64,000 bases of DNA, taken from positions 1-64,000 of the forward strand of contig NBAZ01000037.1 of NCBI GenBank assembly GCA_002794735.1, written 5' to 3'. Source of the stretch: Pyrrhoderma lamaoense (taxonomy: Eukaryota; Basidiomycota; Agaricomycetes; Hymenochaetales; Hymenochaetaceae). The position numbers and the translations under genes are program-made. The notes beneath the pieces were generated by a model. It did no database searches. It saw nothing but the letters and a program-made list of their open reading frames with translations, and was not told the DNA's origin. Positions 34,001 to 46,535 of this stretch are shown piece after piece. Within the stretch, counting starts at the first letter, position 1; each line of letters begins with the position of its first letter.

Positions 34001-35516
34001 TGTCGTATGCTAGGTTATGGAGACGGATCTCGCTAAACAAGGAGGATTGGCTAGTCTTTGGTTTCATCCTGCTTGAGCGCTTATTACCGGGTGATGAAGA
34101 GCATGCATTGTGGCTTGTTGGCGAACTCATTGGGACTCTGGAGTTGAAAATGCACTGGGGAAACAAGCTTATCTTGTTAAAACCGTTCCTCGACTACTCG
34201 ATTTGTCCGAACGACACACTTTATCTCTCACCGACTTTTCCAACACCGCAGTCTTTACAGCGCATTACAACTCAGTGTACTCCTGCAAATCACTTTGATG
34301 ATGTCCAAACTTCTCCGTTCGGGCTGCCTTTGGACCGGAATTGGCCACGTATCGCTCTAGATCATCTTCTTCGCTCAGGAACGTCTCCAGTACTTACGGA
34401 CCCCAAGGCCGTACCTGATTCGTGGTCTGCTTCGGAGACGGATCTAGTGCAGGGATCTCTGGCACTCTTACTTTATGTTTCGGACGCATTCTCCAAAATC
34501 AAGGATCCCGCGATTTGTGCATTCTCGCCAAAGGCAGAAGATGTAGTATTTGCGTGTATGCAAGTGTTTATGCTTGAACATAATCAACAGGAGGTGCCTA
34601 ACAATGAGGAAGTTTTCCGAGATGTGCTCGTTGGACAGCTCATGGATAAGCTCTTAAAACCATACACATATGGCTCTTTCTGCCTCCAACAAAAGGACTC
34701 ACTCCAGCAGTCGAAGTCGAAACTTCTGGGGCGTGGGATATACCTACTGATACCGGCTTGGAAGTAGTATCGAAAAAATTCCTTGGCAAAGGAACTCCAT
34801 TCTTCCAGTTTTATACCGATTTCATAGCACTATACGATGCAATCTCTTTCTCTCATCGCACTTTTGCTCGCCTGCTTCTACCCCGACTAGTATGAGCTAC
34901 GCACTTGACTATCGTAAACTTCTCTGGGTGACTATGGACACATTCTTCGCACGATAAGGACTCCTATAGAGGACGTCATCGTCCCTAGCAACTCTTACGG
35001 AATAAAATCATACCTTTATCCTGTGGACACTGATCCGGAAATGGTGGGCTGGTACTTACGCGCACTCATAAAGTGGCCAGCACTAGAGGGATTTATAAAA
35101 TTCGTTGCTGTGCATCATGTTGCGAGTAACATCTGGCCCGATTTGCAGCGTGGGCTTGGGATGGTGGAAATCTTTCAGCGGAGGCTACTAATAACCATTC
35201 TAATCCCATAGCTGCTCCATCTGCCAGTTTACGTGAAAAGCGTTCCCGAGTATTATTGTCTGCGGTTCTCGATCAAGCTGGGGAAGAGTCTGTTAAAAAC
35301 GTACTTTGTTATAAGCAAAAGCAGATCGGGTTGTCAAGTGCACCGGGCATCCTTCTTCCACCTTCCTGTTTCTTAACCTGTTCACCATCATCAGATCCTA
35401 ATTCGGACATAAATCTAGTCAAAACAAGGCTTGATATCGTTCAGCGATGGGGTAACGCATCTCTTTTAGACAAGGTTACAAAAGTTTTTGCTTCCTTGTC
35501 ACAGGGACCCAAGTAG
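31051..35516 (+). CDS. RNA polymerase II-associated protein 1 (RPAP1/Rba50-like), many frame breaks
   Basis: Assembly and nuclear-import factor for RNA polymerase II. Exons 31051-31357, 31417-31674, 31771-31919 and a long exon 31970-35516; total over 1250 codons. The N-terminal RPAP1 motif HAEEIIEQLGPSIKELLQRV is encoded at about 31560-31620; the C-terminal-domain signature KLRFADVTPN.IHVY lies near 32050. Then FFPHLPPND, RFDLAG and a long helical C-terminal region follow. The frame shifts about ten times, near 31983, 32138, 32297, 33003, 33089, 33526, 34681, 34883, 34930 and 35160, each compatible with one missing base. No premature stop substitution is needed, so the gene is probably intact in reality. 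Confidence 0.78.
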
Positions 35517-36194
35517 CTTTTTTATTCCCCCCTCTTCGCCTTTTTGCTATTTCCATTAATATTTTGACTATTCTCTCCTTTTCTTCCTTTGTTGCTCTCC
35601 GTATATGTATGGTTTGGGTTATACTGGTTATATGTTTGTTCGTACCTTAGGACACAGCATCTAAGCAATATCTAGATACATTCTTCTTTATCTACTTCAA
35701 AGCCTTCGTGGTATGTAGCGCTAGTACTCTTGTTCTTTGTTCCTTTGTATTCTGTATTCTCCTTCTAATTAATTAATATCTATCTACCCTAAAATGTGTT
35801 TTTTTTCGTACGTGTAGAAAGAAAGAACGGTTGTCTTTTCGGGAATATAGGCTAGTTAGAATTATGCTTTGATATACATATATATTTATACATGTCTAAT
35901 GTGTCTAAAAAGTACAACAAAGGTACAAAAACTCTGATACAGTGTTCATCCCATGTGCTTTCCGAATAGTGCTGACAAAAAAAAAGTATAAGAATAAGAA
36001 TGTGCGATGATGGACAATGCTAAGAAAAGAAATGCATGCTGTCTAGAAGTCATGATATAGTGAAAACAGGATGATAGTGGGCTATAGTGAAAAACTGGGT
36101 ATCGTATTGGAATTACAATGCTGATACTTGAAACAAAGAAAAACTTGAATAGCGAATGATGTAAAATCAAAGTGAAAAGTTATCATTTATCTTT
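35517..36194. other. Convergent intergenic region RPAP1-RAD52
   Basis: 678 bp of T-rich then A-rich DNA between two convergent stops. Contains no recognised gene. Confidence 0.4.
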
Positions 36195-38449
36195 TCATGC
36201 GTTTGGGTCATGTAAGTCTTGCATCCCAAGTGGCGCAAGAGGTCTTCTTGGGCCTTGATTCTGGTTATGAGCTTGTATTTGGGGGCGTGCAGTATTATCG
36301 TTTATTCTACCGCGTTGTTGTTCATTAATATCAGAGTTTGAGCCCCTACAATATAAAAGATCATGATCACTGTCAATGCTTTCGTACTCTTTGTCTAAGT
36401 CCCTATATATAATGGAACGTGTGCGTACCCAGTCATGTCTGCAGCAGGTCGCTTCATCCCGGCTTGAGCGACCTCTCCTGCACCGGTGTCTCTTACATCC
36501 GACTCACGCGATCCACTACCATTTGAGGCTGAGGACGGTGCTGACGTCCTGCGCGTCGTCATACCTAAGCTAGCAGGACCTCTTGCATGATCTTGCCTTG
36601 ATTCTTCGGTGCATTTGGATTCAAGTCTCTATCCTCTTTCTTTGCTGCCTGATAGCCAATATCTGCCTAGCGATCTCATCTTCAGGGCTTCACCAAAATG
36701 ATCACGAACACCATCAGCACTGTTTGTAACTCCCCGCATCCATGACCACTGCATGACCTTCTACAGAGCCCGAGCCTGTTTAATAGAACTTATACAGCTT
36801 TTTGCACTGCGTCCGTAGCCGTGGCGTTGTTGCTGAATCCTTGCTGCTGAGGTTCGTTTATATCTCTTGGTCTCACTCCTGTTTCGTTGTAAGAACTTTC
36901 CACATCAGTAGACACACTCCTCCGGTCAGCAGCGCAACCCTCATCGAATTTAATCGCTCCGCCAATTCCCTCATCAAGTTCGATGGGTCGGCCCATATCC
37001 GCAGCTTGCTCCATCCCGAGCAACAACTCACTTTCACACTGATCAAGAGCCGCTGTTAGCTCGTCATCATCCAACTCTAACGAGTATAACTCAAACGAGT
37101 CTAATTCATGCATTGAGCTCTGACTTTTCCACGAGTTCAATTTTTCAATCACTTTCTGTGAGAGTATTGGAGGTGAGCTTCGGTCACGTTGTTCAGACGG
37201 GCTTACGGAATCTGGCTTATTCCCCACTTGCCTTCTGGCTTGTTACTCGCTTGACCCAAGGCTGTAGAGGCCGTGGCAGCATTTGAGGTTGAAGCCTGTT
37301 GAGCATTCATGTGGGGGGTTGTCTTCTCCGTCTTGGAGGCTGATTGGGGGCGAGGTATAGTACGCGGAGGCGTGCTGGTAGCTACTGGGCGTACGTGAGG
37401 CGGGATCGCACTAACTGGTCTAGACTGGCCAGTATTTTTTGATGTCATTGTTGATGATGAGCTAGCACCTGGCGGTTTAGATACAACAGGTGGCAGATTG
37501 CTATTTGTATATGAACCGGAAGCAATATTTGACTTATTATTGGATACCGGTTCTTCATGAGCCTCGTATTCTGGTCGTCGGTGTAGTGAAAACTTATCCA
37601 GTTTACTCTTGAATATGAGGAATATGAGGAATGTGGGTAAGTAGCCGTACGAGAGTCAATATGCGGAAATTAAAAGAATACTCACAGGAGGCACTTTAAT
37701 TTTCACGATTTCTTGGGTATAGTGTTTGTCGTACAAACAGTTCCCAAGCAGATTCCCAAAATTTCGCAAAGCTCGCTTGAGAGCATCTGTTATTGCTTCC
37801 TTCTTACACTAAATGATCGAAGATAAAAAACACCATTGATGGTATTGAATACATTAGCATCTAAAATAAATGATGTTATATGCGTATGTATTCGTACCTT
37901 ATCCAGAGCGGCCCCTTTATTCCTGGAGTTCTCTAACATTCCATATCCCACATCTTCATGGAATGTTCCGTCACGTAGGGTTACCCTTACAATGGCAGAA
38001 ACACCGACGTTGAATCTCCTAGTTTCCTCACTGTAATCAACGAAGTCAGTGTTTAGATTGACAACACTAGAGTTCCAGCCATTAAATCCGAAAACTTCGT
38101 TCGCAAGTTCAATTATCTTCCAGCCCTCTGCGTAAGTAAGCTTGGGGCCTCCCCCGGGGCCAGGACGGGTAGAGATATACTCTGGACCAAGTTTTCTTTG
38201 AAGCTTTGCTTGAAGCTCAGCGATTTTCAGAGAGGTATTGGCGAAGGATGCATCTTGGTATAGTGTTGAATTTGGATCTGCCGCAAAGAAGGATTGGTTT
38301 GGGATGTTTTTTGTACTCCCTCCGGGAATAAAGCAAGAACCATTGTCTGCGACAGGATATCGTCGTTGTTGAGGGAATGGCATATATGAGTTGTTCATCT
38401 GACACGAGAAAGACATCTCTCCATTTGTCGCTACCGGTGATCCAGCCAT
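36195..38449 (-). CDS. RAD52: DNA repair protein RAD52
   Basis: Mediator and strand-annealing protein of homologous recombination. Exon 1 is 38449-37898, exon 2 37808-37686, exon 3 from 37607 downward. The conserved annealing domain spans exons 1-2: [67 protein letters not shown], then [19 protein letters not shown] and [11 protein letters not shown]. The C-terminal half is Ser/Pro/Gln-rich. A frame change near 37224 (G run) fits a missing base. Further frame changes occur between 36790 and 36200, where recognisable pieces ([47 protein letters not shown]) suggest the C-terminus runs to 36195. The 3' exon structure below 36790 is uncertain. Confidence 0.85.
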
Positions 38450-39002
38450 ATGAGATTATGATACGTTGCTCCCTGATTATTTCACTTCACGAAAGTCGTC
38501 AAAGTGTTTTCCCTTAGCCTGGGTAGGGATCAGATTTCGATAGGCCGTTTAAATTTTGATAGAATTCAACAACTCTTGTTCTTTATATTTTTATAAAGAT
38601 GAGCAAACGATCCTTATGTTCAGTAGGTAGCAGAGCAAGAGTATCGATTTCTTCGGGTAGAGAACGAGTGTAAAGTTGAAGAAATATAGAGCGCTGATGA
38701 TGGAGAGGAGTAGACAAAGGGGGTACGCGCAACTGAGTCGTGCGCGGTCACGGTTTATATGGGAAATAACGCGTGAGTGCGTGACCAATTATCACGTTAC
38801 TGTCACACCGTATTATCACTTATATGGTAAACGATATTTCTCACGTTTACATAGCATGAGCCCCAGGAGGTACCTATTTCTCAAGCCTAATGAGTCAAAG
38901 TAATCGTGATGATATTCTTCAATTAGAGACAGTATATGTATAAGCTAGTATCACAAAAGCCTTTGTTACTGTTTCCAGTCAGAATCAGTCATGTAAGTAA
39001 AT
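38450..39002. other. Upstream region of RAD52
   Basis: 553 bp, no gene recognised. Presumed RAD52 promoter and 3' UTR of the secreted-protein gene. Confidence 0.35.
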
Positions 39003-39982
39003 TTATACTATCCCTTTGACGCGTATCAGCTCTCTACTACCATTGATAACTTGCTTCTCGTAGCTAATCAAGCAACTATTCGCATTGATCTAGATGTTTT
39101 TTTAATGAAAAATACTATTATGGCGAAAACTTCAATCTGATAGCAACAACTTACGTGATACTCCATAGATTATCTGTCGCCGAGCATAAGCCACCAGTTC
39201 CAGCATTAGCTGCAAAGCAATCCTGATTCAGTAATCCTCCAGCCACCGCCTAAAAAAAGGTATTTCCATAAGCAAAAAACCTGAATTAAGCACCCTAAAG
39301 CTCTTTATGAAAACATACAAACTCGTCCCAGCAATATTCCAAGGGATCAGACGCTGATTGTTATTGAAAGAGAACGCACAGCTCTCAAAAGAGACAATCT
39401 CGATTGTATTGGGCTGGACAACGAAAGATGGACCCCCTACCTCGGAAACGGTATGCATGGAGTCAAGTAGTATAGAGCAGTCAACAGGGTTAGGTCCTTG
39501 CATAGTAACATTAGTGCAGATGCAGGATGCTTTGAGTTGCAATAATCAGTCATGAAGAAGTAACGCCCGCAGAGATTAAATATCAGCCAGGTATGTATAT
39601 TTGGCTACGCGAAATCTAATCATTACATACCACTGACTCCACATTGGCATTCCGGAGAAGGGTGCTTGCACTCTGCAGCACTCCTCACCTCTAAAGGAAG
39701 AGTTTCCCCTAATAGTATACCTGTCCCCGCCTCAGATCCTCTCGAATCCGAGTTTCCCGATGAACAGAAGAACGTTGTCCGTCGCAACTCGTGATCGTTG
39801 ACGAGAAACACTGTCGAGTTCGTCATCGTGGCTTCTGACTCGGAACAGCCAACAAATGCGAATGCGAGTGAATCGAGCGTGGTGGTAGCCTCGACGATAT
39901 GAGATAATTGCATGAGAATACCACTAAAGACGACAGCGAAAAGACCAAGACCAAAGCTGTAAATACTTGGAGACCTGGCCAT
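39003..39982 (-). CDS. Small secreted cysteine-containing protein, unknown function
   Basis: ATG 39982 opens a signal peptide or anchor of about 30 residues (FGLGLFAVVFSGILMQLSHIVEA). Exon 1 (39982-39631) ends with CKHPSPECQCGVS. A 101-nt intron joins it to exon 2 (from 39529) beginning CICTNVTMQGPNPVDC. Further downstream, DCFAANAGTGGLCSATDNL is encoded at about 39240-39160, followed by a plausible intron and a short last exon ending near 39003. The junction between exons 2 and 3 does not stay in frame as read. I do not recognise the family. Pattern: signal peptide, clustered C-x-C cysteines, no catalytic motif. Candidate extracellular or wall protein. Confidence 0.5.
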
Positions 39983-40913
39983 CTCTTTGTTTGAATGCTA
40001 GGGGATCTATACGTCTACCCCCCCCCCACCCCCCTAATTATATCCATCTACACTGAGCAATGAGATCCTCTGATGCATGGCACTGTTAGGGGCTGGATGA
40101 AGGGGAAGGGGGAGGGGAAAGGTGTGAATTACCCAGGGGGGCTTTCCGCATGTTACTCGTTCCTTGATGCTATGAATATCGAAGGAAAGTTTTCCACATT
40201 AACTTAATGTGAAGCCCCCCCCCTCTGTGTGAATAACCCAAGCTCGAAAGGAGGATAGAAAGCAAATGTAGCTAGTGGTGCCTTGGACCTTTATCGGGGA
40301 ACGGTAGGAGGGGGGAGGGGGGGACCTAACTTCTACTCTACACCCCCCCCCCACGAATTCATCCCCCCCCACAGTCAAAACTCAGAAGGGAAACCAAGAA
40401 AAGGAGGCGACACAACACAAATGGTTTTTTTTTATGACACACTACACACACTAACACCTACAAACCAGACTGATCACCCCCCCCCCCTTTTTTTTTTTAT
40501 ATAAACTATAACTAATAAGGAGAGAGGGAGAGATCCTTCTCAACGACCCAAGAGAAGTAAATACGGTTCAACTGTTCACTGTTCATGATCAATGCCATAA
40601 AGAAGGTGATTACCCCAGATACTTCAGAGATAAAACAGTTCACACTTTTCCACCGCCATCGAATATTTAAAGTCACGCAGGAACATCTTGGAAAGAAAAA
40701 GAAAAACTGGGTATCGTAACTATATCCGTAACTATATCCAAAAATGGTGCGTCTCTCGTCTCTGGAATGGATCACGGATCCACATATCCATTGACCGCTT
40801 ACTTTTTTTTTTTTTAATAATTTATGTATAACCTTCCTGATGATGATGATGATGAATGAATGGTATCACACTAATCACTATCAAGCCTACTAATACTAAG
40901 ACACGTTTCTCTT

Positions 40914-40956
40914 TTCTCTCTCTCTCTCTCTCTCTCGAGCAGCAGCAGCAGCAGCG
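40914..40956. repeat. (TC)n followed by (AGC)n microsatellite
   Basis: About 22 bp of alternating TC ending in TCGAG, then five or more AGC triplets up to 40956. No open frame covers it, so it is non-coding. Confidence 0.8.
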
Positions 40957-41704
40957 TCGCGACTTCTTTCTTTTTTTTTTCAATGAGGTTACTCCGCATA
41001 GCTATAGGGTTCCATGAATTATCTACTTATCTAACTTGTCGTTATATACTATACTACTATACTACCCTACTACTATACAAAAGTCATATCCCATATAACA
41101 TATAACCGAACTATAGCCACAATATTTTATGTTTTCCAACAATAATAAAAGGTTTATGTATAAAATCCTAGTTATCATACCCCAACCCAACTACCCAACT
41201 ACTACCCACTAAATAAGCTATAAACTAAATAAACTAATAAACTAAACAAACTAAACCATTACTTCCTAATATCCCCTTCCGATTCCTATACTGATTACTG
41301 AGTACTGATCGATCGTACTACTTTTGCTATCCTCCCCCCAGTAACCCAGTAAGACATAAAACTCACATACATATCAAACATACATATCATACCATACCAT
41401 ATATATCAATCTATCAATCTATCAATCTGATCTCCTCTCTATTCTTCTCTTTTTTCTTTTCTTACTTTCTTTACTTTCTTTACTCCCCATACACCATACG
41501 TCCCATATAACTCATATAACTCATATAGATAGCAGGATAGCACAGGGGTATAAGCTTGATAAGCTTAATAACGGGTGTATCAGGTATCGAATTCACACTC
41601 TAACACTAAACACACTAAACACACTAACACACTAAACACGGCTTAATAACAGTATATTGGGGGGGGGGGGTAAAAAAAAAACAGGGTTATTCCAGGGGTA
41701 TATA

Positions 41705-41728
41705 ACACACACACACACACACACACAG
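41705..41728. repeat. (AC)n microsatellite
   Basis: About 12 AC dinucleotides in a row followed by AGCACACAGCAG. It lies 35 bp right of a G12/A10 mononucleotide pair at 41659-41681. Confidence 0.8.
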
Positions 41729-42195
41729 CACACAGCAGAACAGCAGTTAGACAGCAACAGAAACAGAAACAGAAACACGAACGACGAACGTCGTGTTAAA
41801 AGTTAAAGTTAACAAGGGTCGAGAGGGGGATGAGAGAAAGAGAAGAAAAAAAAGTCAAAGTCAGTTGTGTGAGTTGTGTGAGTTGGGTGAGAGTGAGATG
41901 TGAGAGGCAAAGGCAAGATATGTAGATGTAGATGTTAGATGGTAGATGTAGTAGAGTGGTCGAAGTGAAGAGAAAGAGTTGTATGTTCAATGTTGTTGTT
42001 GTGTTGTTGTATGTTCAATGGTTGTTGTGTTTCTTAACCCTCCGCCGTCCTTCCCCCCCCCCCCCTCCCCAATTGCGTGTAATAAAAAAAAACTTTAAAA
42101 AAAAGGACTCAAAAAACAAGAAAACAGAAAACATAACAAACAGCGCCGCCGCCGACGACCCAACCCACCCCCCCACACACCCCACCACTTTACTC

Positions 42196-44246
42196 TCAAG
42201 CAGTCAAATCACACACCCCAGGCCGTCTCGCACACCACTCGGGCTGTAACGAAATCGTCCTCACACCCCTGTTCCTAAACCGATAGCTCACATCATGTAA
42301 CCGAGCGAGCGCACCGAGCGTCGAGTTCCCGTTCGGTCCAGCTCCGTATACACTATCCGTCGTCTCCGTCGTGTCGGTGGAGGTATCGTCATCACCAGAA
42401 GAGAGAAGAAGAAGAGAAGAGAGCCTCGGAAGCCCATCAGGCATCGTCTCTCCCGTCCAGAACACCTCAGCGCCCGAAGCGGCTCGTGGCCAGACGATCG
42501 AATCGAGGTTCTCAGGTCCGGATTGTTCAGTCCACAAGAGCGACTCGCCTCCCTTGACGAGCGTCGTAAGCGACGTCGATGTAGAGTCAGAGTCAGAGTC
42601 GGAGTCAGAGGTGAGGTTCGCATAAGGATCAAATGAATACGTCTTTTGCCATGTCTTGAACGGATCACACCACGAGTTCCCGTCGACGAAATCGCCCACC
42701 CATCCACCCGCTCCACAGTCGAGGTAAAAGTAATCAGAGGCGGCGTGGACGAGGTTGAACCCTTTTTCGGCGACGGCGCGGACGTCGTCGGATGAGATCC
42801 AGACCATGACGATCGTCGAGGGGTCGAGGGTGATGTTATGGTCAAGTACCATCTCTAAACAAGGGTTGATGAAAAGAACAAAAAAAAAAATCAGTTAGTC
42901 CTTCATATACGAATGGCGCGCGTGCCGTACCTTCCCAAACGACAGGCGTCTTCCCCATATCAATCAACGCCCTATGCGTATAATTCACAAATCCATCCAG
43001 AGCGTCCTCAATCGTCAAACCAGTCTCGTTCAACGCTTTCTGCGTCTGCTCATCCTCCGCATAACACTGCGCGTTCACCTCATCCCCCCGTACTAAACAT
43101 CTTGGACTTGGTCAACAACGCAGCGTTGCTCAACAACTCGGCTGTAAAGTTTCTCGTCGACTCTGACGTGAGACGGAGTTGGCCAGCAGGAGGTTCGGCG
43201 GCGTACGACGCCCAGGGGTGGCTTCCGCACACGCGATGTGTTCCGGGAACGCTTTGGAGATGGCGCTTGTGTGACCGGGCGTGTCGATCTCGAGGAGGAC
43301 GTCAATCCCGCGTTCACCGGCATATTGGATGATGTCTGACACGTCTTGTTCGGTGTAGATAGAGGAAGGAGAGTAGGCGGCTGAGTTGGCCAGTTGGGGG
43401 AAGGCGGTTAGGAGGAGAGGGAATGATTGGGAGTCGACGATGTGCCAGTGGAATTGGTTTAGTTTCACCCAGGACATCGCGTCTAGCGTACGCTTTATGT
43501 CGGAGATGGGGAAGCTGCACAATTGGGTTCGTTAGTAGTACGCTGTAGTTTAGTAAAAGAAAGCGTGTGAGACATACAAGTTCCTAGCGGTATCGAGCAT
43601 CATACCTCTGTACGGCTGCAGACATCAAAGTCAGTGAGTATGTCGAGCGGGAAAAAGAAGAGAGCACGAGCGATCCACTCACGAAAGCGGGAGAGTCCTC
43701 GATCTGAACGGGCGTCTGAGTGGCAAACACATCCTCCCCGACGGTGTAGAACAGTTGTCCAAACGTGGTGAGTCCTCTGAAGAGACCGAGGGTGGTATTA
43801 GCCACCAGTGTGGCGTTGGACCCATCACTCGGAACGGCCAGTGTATACCCTTCATCCCTGTCCTCGAGAGCCTTGACAGACTCGTCAAAGATGGAGGACA
43901 CAGAGTCGCCGTCAGCGCCAGACAAGGAGAGCACGAGACCCTGAAGAGACTGAGCTTGGGAGAGAGAGGAGGAGAGAGACGCGCCGCGGTCCGGGACGAG
44001 AGGGGCCAATGCATCTGATTTAAGGAAGCTGGCTGCACGTGCGATGGCATCTTGGAGATCTGAAGGCGGACTATCAAACTCGGTCGAGATCTCAAAACTG
44101 TTCGACAGTCGGACGGTCGTGTTCCCCGTGGATAGTTGGCGAGGGATGGGCCATAACGCGTTGACCGTCGATGGACCGAGAGAGAGGAAGGCGAGTGGGA
44201 GAGAAAGGGAGAGTGAAAGGAGAGAACGAGTCGATTTTCGTTTCAT
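42196..44246 (-). CDS. Secreted GH20 beta-N-acetylhexosaminidase, frame breaks at the active site
   Basis: Cleaves terminal GlcNAc from chitooligosaccharides or glycans. The start at 44246 (MKRKST) gives a signal peptide of about 28 residues; an upstream in-frame ATG at 44318 would bury it. Exons as read: 44246-43683, 43615-43578 (38 nt), 43514-42931 and 42854-42196. The N-terminal GH20b-like domain begins at ALWPIPRQL. Catalytic-domain motifs: YRGMMLDTARN, FHWHIVDSQSFP and DTPGHT. The DE catalytic pair lies in the STGG..DEVNAQCY region. Two frame breaks occur: about 43217 (between AEATP and WASYAAEPP) and 43084-43089 (a six-base C run inside the DE motif). Both look like homopolymer losses. 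Codons are more GC-rich than in neighbouring genes. Confidence 0.85.
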
Positions 44247-46535
44247 GTCGTCAGTGTCAGTGTTAGTGAAGTGAAAGAGGAGGGGAGCGAACGAAGAGAG
44301 ATGCAATAAATATTTCAATCCAGCCTATTTCTACCCAGCGAAGGGGAGGGGGGAAAGACATTAATATTGCAATTCAGACCATGCACTTTCCCTTATTTAT
44401 CCTTAATTAGCCGCCCCTCCCTCCTCCTCCTCCCGCCAGCAACAAACAAACTCGCAAAGTTATCGATATCGCTCTCTTTTTTTTAGTAAACAAAAACACA
44501 AAACGAAAAAAAAGATCGGCGATCAAATGGGACTCTTTTAGGCGAGGAGCTGGGGGGGGGAAGCGTCTAAACTCAAACGGAACGTCCGTTTTGATACTCG
44601 CTCTCTTAGCCGTGCGCACTCTCGTCGCTTACCTCTCACTGCAGCCAAGACAGAGAGCAACTTGTCCGACTCGGTCTCTCGTCTCTCGCCATCTTCCTCC
44701 ATTCTCTCCTTCTGTCTTGCTTCGTTGATTTGATGATTTGATTTGATGATTTCTTCTTACGTTCAGCCTTCTTACCCGTCCATCATCATGATCATGTGCC
44801 CCCACATCTCCGGTGACCTTTGTCAACTGCTAGCTGTCAACCCCCCCCCCCCTTTCAGCTCTCTTTCCCTACTTGGTCTTTCCTCCGTTCTCGCAAACTC
44901 TCTTGCATATATCAAAAAGCCTCTGGTTGCCCCTTAGACATTTTATTGATCAATCATCAATCATCAATCATAACTCTCGATATCCTACTCAATATCCCTC
45001 CACCACTTCACGGACAACAAACAATAACCATCTACCCCCACAAAGCCCACTCTATCTACAGACTTCGTGGCTAAGTTTTACCTTTAAATATACAAGTAAA
45101 ATACACGTAAACCGTTCAATAAATAACTTTTCTTTCCCCCCCCCCCCTCGTGCCTCGTGCCCCGTGCCCCGTGCCCCGCTTTTTAAATCCCCTCCCCCCC
45201 CTCCCCGGGTGTAACGGACGGACATAACGGAACGACTGAATCCTCCTCCTCCTCCTCCTCGGTGAACATCTAGGACCCGGAGCTGCAGTGGCCGTGTGTG
45301 TGGATGGAGGCCGAAGTGGTCCAAAGTCAGCCAATATCATATCATTATACATGTATATCTCCATAATCCAAAAATACGTTCAACATAGAAAGCAATGGGG
45401 TGGGGGGGAGGGGGGGGGTAAAGGGTGAAAATGTTTAATGTTTAATGTTTAATGTTTAAAAAGTAATATAAGTAATACTACTACTAGTACTAGTACTAGG
45501 AACGCGAACAAAGAATCAAAGAAGGAAGAGGTCCCCATGCGGGTCTGCGTTGGGTTGGGGTGGGTGTTTCCCCCTCCGTGTTCCATGTGCATACATAGAT
45601 ACAATGATAATCATTATCATAAAGGGGGTGAATGGTATTTTTGGTCCTTGTAGCTGTAGCGCTGAAGAGCTATTCATAGTCCCAATAGCGGGGGGGGGAG
45701 TATCTCCATTACCCATTTAAATTTTTATTTATTTATTTTTGAAACTACTTCGTACTAAGTACGTGTGTTACGCTTCCATGATGATGATGTAGAAACAAAT
45801 ATTAATGGAAACAACGAAGAACCAAAAAGGACCGGAAAATACAGAAAGAAACAAAAAGGAAAAAAAAAAAAAAGAAAAAAAAGAAAAAAGATAGACTCAG
45901 AGAGAGAAAAAAAAAAAAGAGAGAGAGAAACGGAAATCATACCCCCTAGGTATGTATACACTTTATCCTAGTCAGCAAAAAAAAAAAAGAAAGAAAAAAG
46001 AGGAAAAAGGAAAAAGGGAAAAAGGAATATCAGAATATCAGAGAATATCACGTACTCAGTTTTACTTTGAATACTTAATACTTAGGATTTGCTCCAGAGG
46101 GGTTGGGTGGTTTGGTGGTTGATGCCCCCTCATCTTTCGTTTGATGCGTTTTGATCCCCTCCCCCCTCTTTTTCGTTTTCTCTTTTCTTTTCTTCCTTTT
46201 CTTTCTTTTTCTTTCGTTCTTTGGTTTTTCCGGTTCTCTATAATATTAATATATATTATTATAAGCAAAGGTGTGACAAAAAACAGAAAGAGGGGGAGGC
46301 GGAACAAAACAACAGAGAGAGGGGGGGGGGGGGAAGCGGGATATAAATATCCAAAACGAACAACATACAAACTAAAGCTAAAGAGGTAGTTTTTATTCAA
46401 AACGACCGAAGCGTTATATAGAGCTGGAAAGATAGAGAGAAGAGGAAGTACAGAAGCTAGGGTTCGAGATTTAATGACTACGCATAATCACTCAAGAAAG
46501 AACGAGAAACCAATGGGTAAAGGGGGGGGGGGTCT
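44247..46535. other. Low-complexity intergenic region
   Basis: 2.3 kb without a recognised gene. Many C, G, A and T runs (for example 44848-44857, 45137-45146, 45403-45418, 45850-45930, 46321-46333), short tandem repeats such as TTTAATG (45432-45456) and CTACTAGTA (45480-45498), and TCCTCC repeats near 45241-45258. Several long open frames here only translate these repeats. Confidence 0.6.

Larger units (their letters stand above)
39983..42195. other. Low-complexity intergenic region
   Basis: No gene seen in 2.2 kb. It is packed with mononucleotide runs (C/G runs around 40018-40030, 40310-40370, 40477-40500, 41659-41670 and 42050-42065, plus many A/T runs) and microsatellites. The character is unlike the 20-39 kb gene region. 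Confidence 0.6.

Noticed and set aside
31970..35516. Programmed frameshifting in RPAP1
   Set aside because: Ten sites without a shared slippery motif or stimulator is implausible; missing bases explain them more simply.
40914..41728. Telomere-like or centromeric satellite
   Set aside because: The repeats are short TC, AGC and AC microsatellites, not a telomere motif or a long tandem satellite.
42288..42845. Arg/Ser-rich open frame overlapping GH20
   Set aside because: It is an alternative-frame shadow of the GC-rich GH20 exon, which has clear family motifs.
44743..45364. Several overlapping open frames on both strands
   Set aside because: They translate Pro-, Gly- or Ser-rich low-complexity DNA and have no splice or start context.
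45765..45971. Lys/Glu-rich open frame resembling a nuclear localisation segment
   Set aside because: It is the translation of A/G-rich simple sequence (runs of A with interspersed G).
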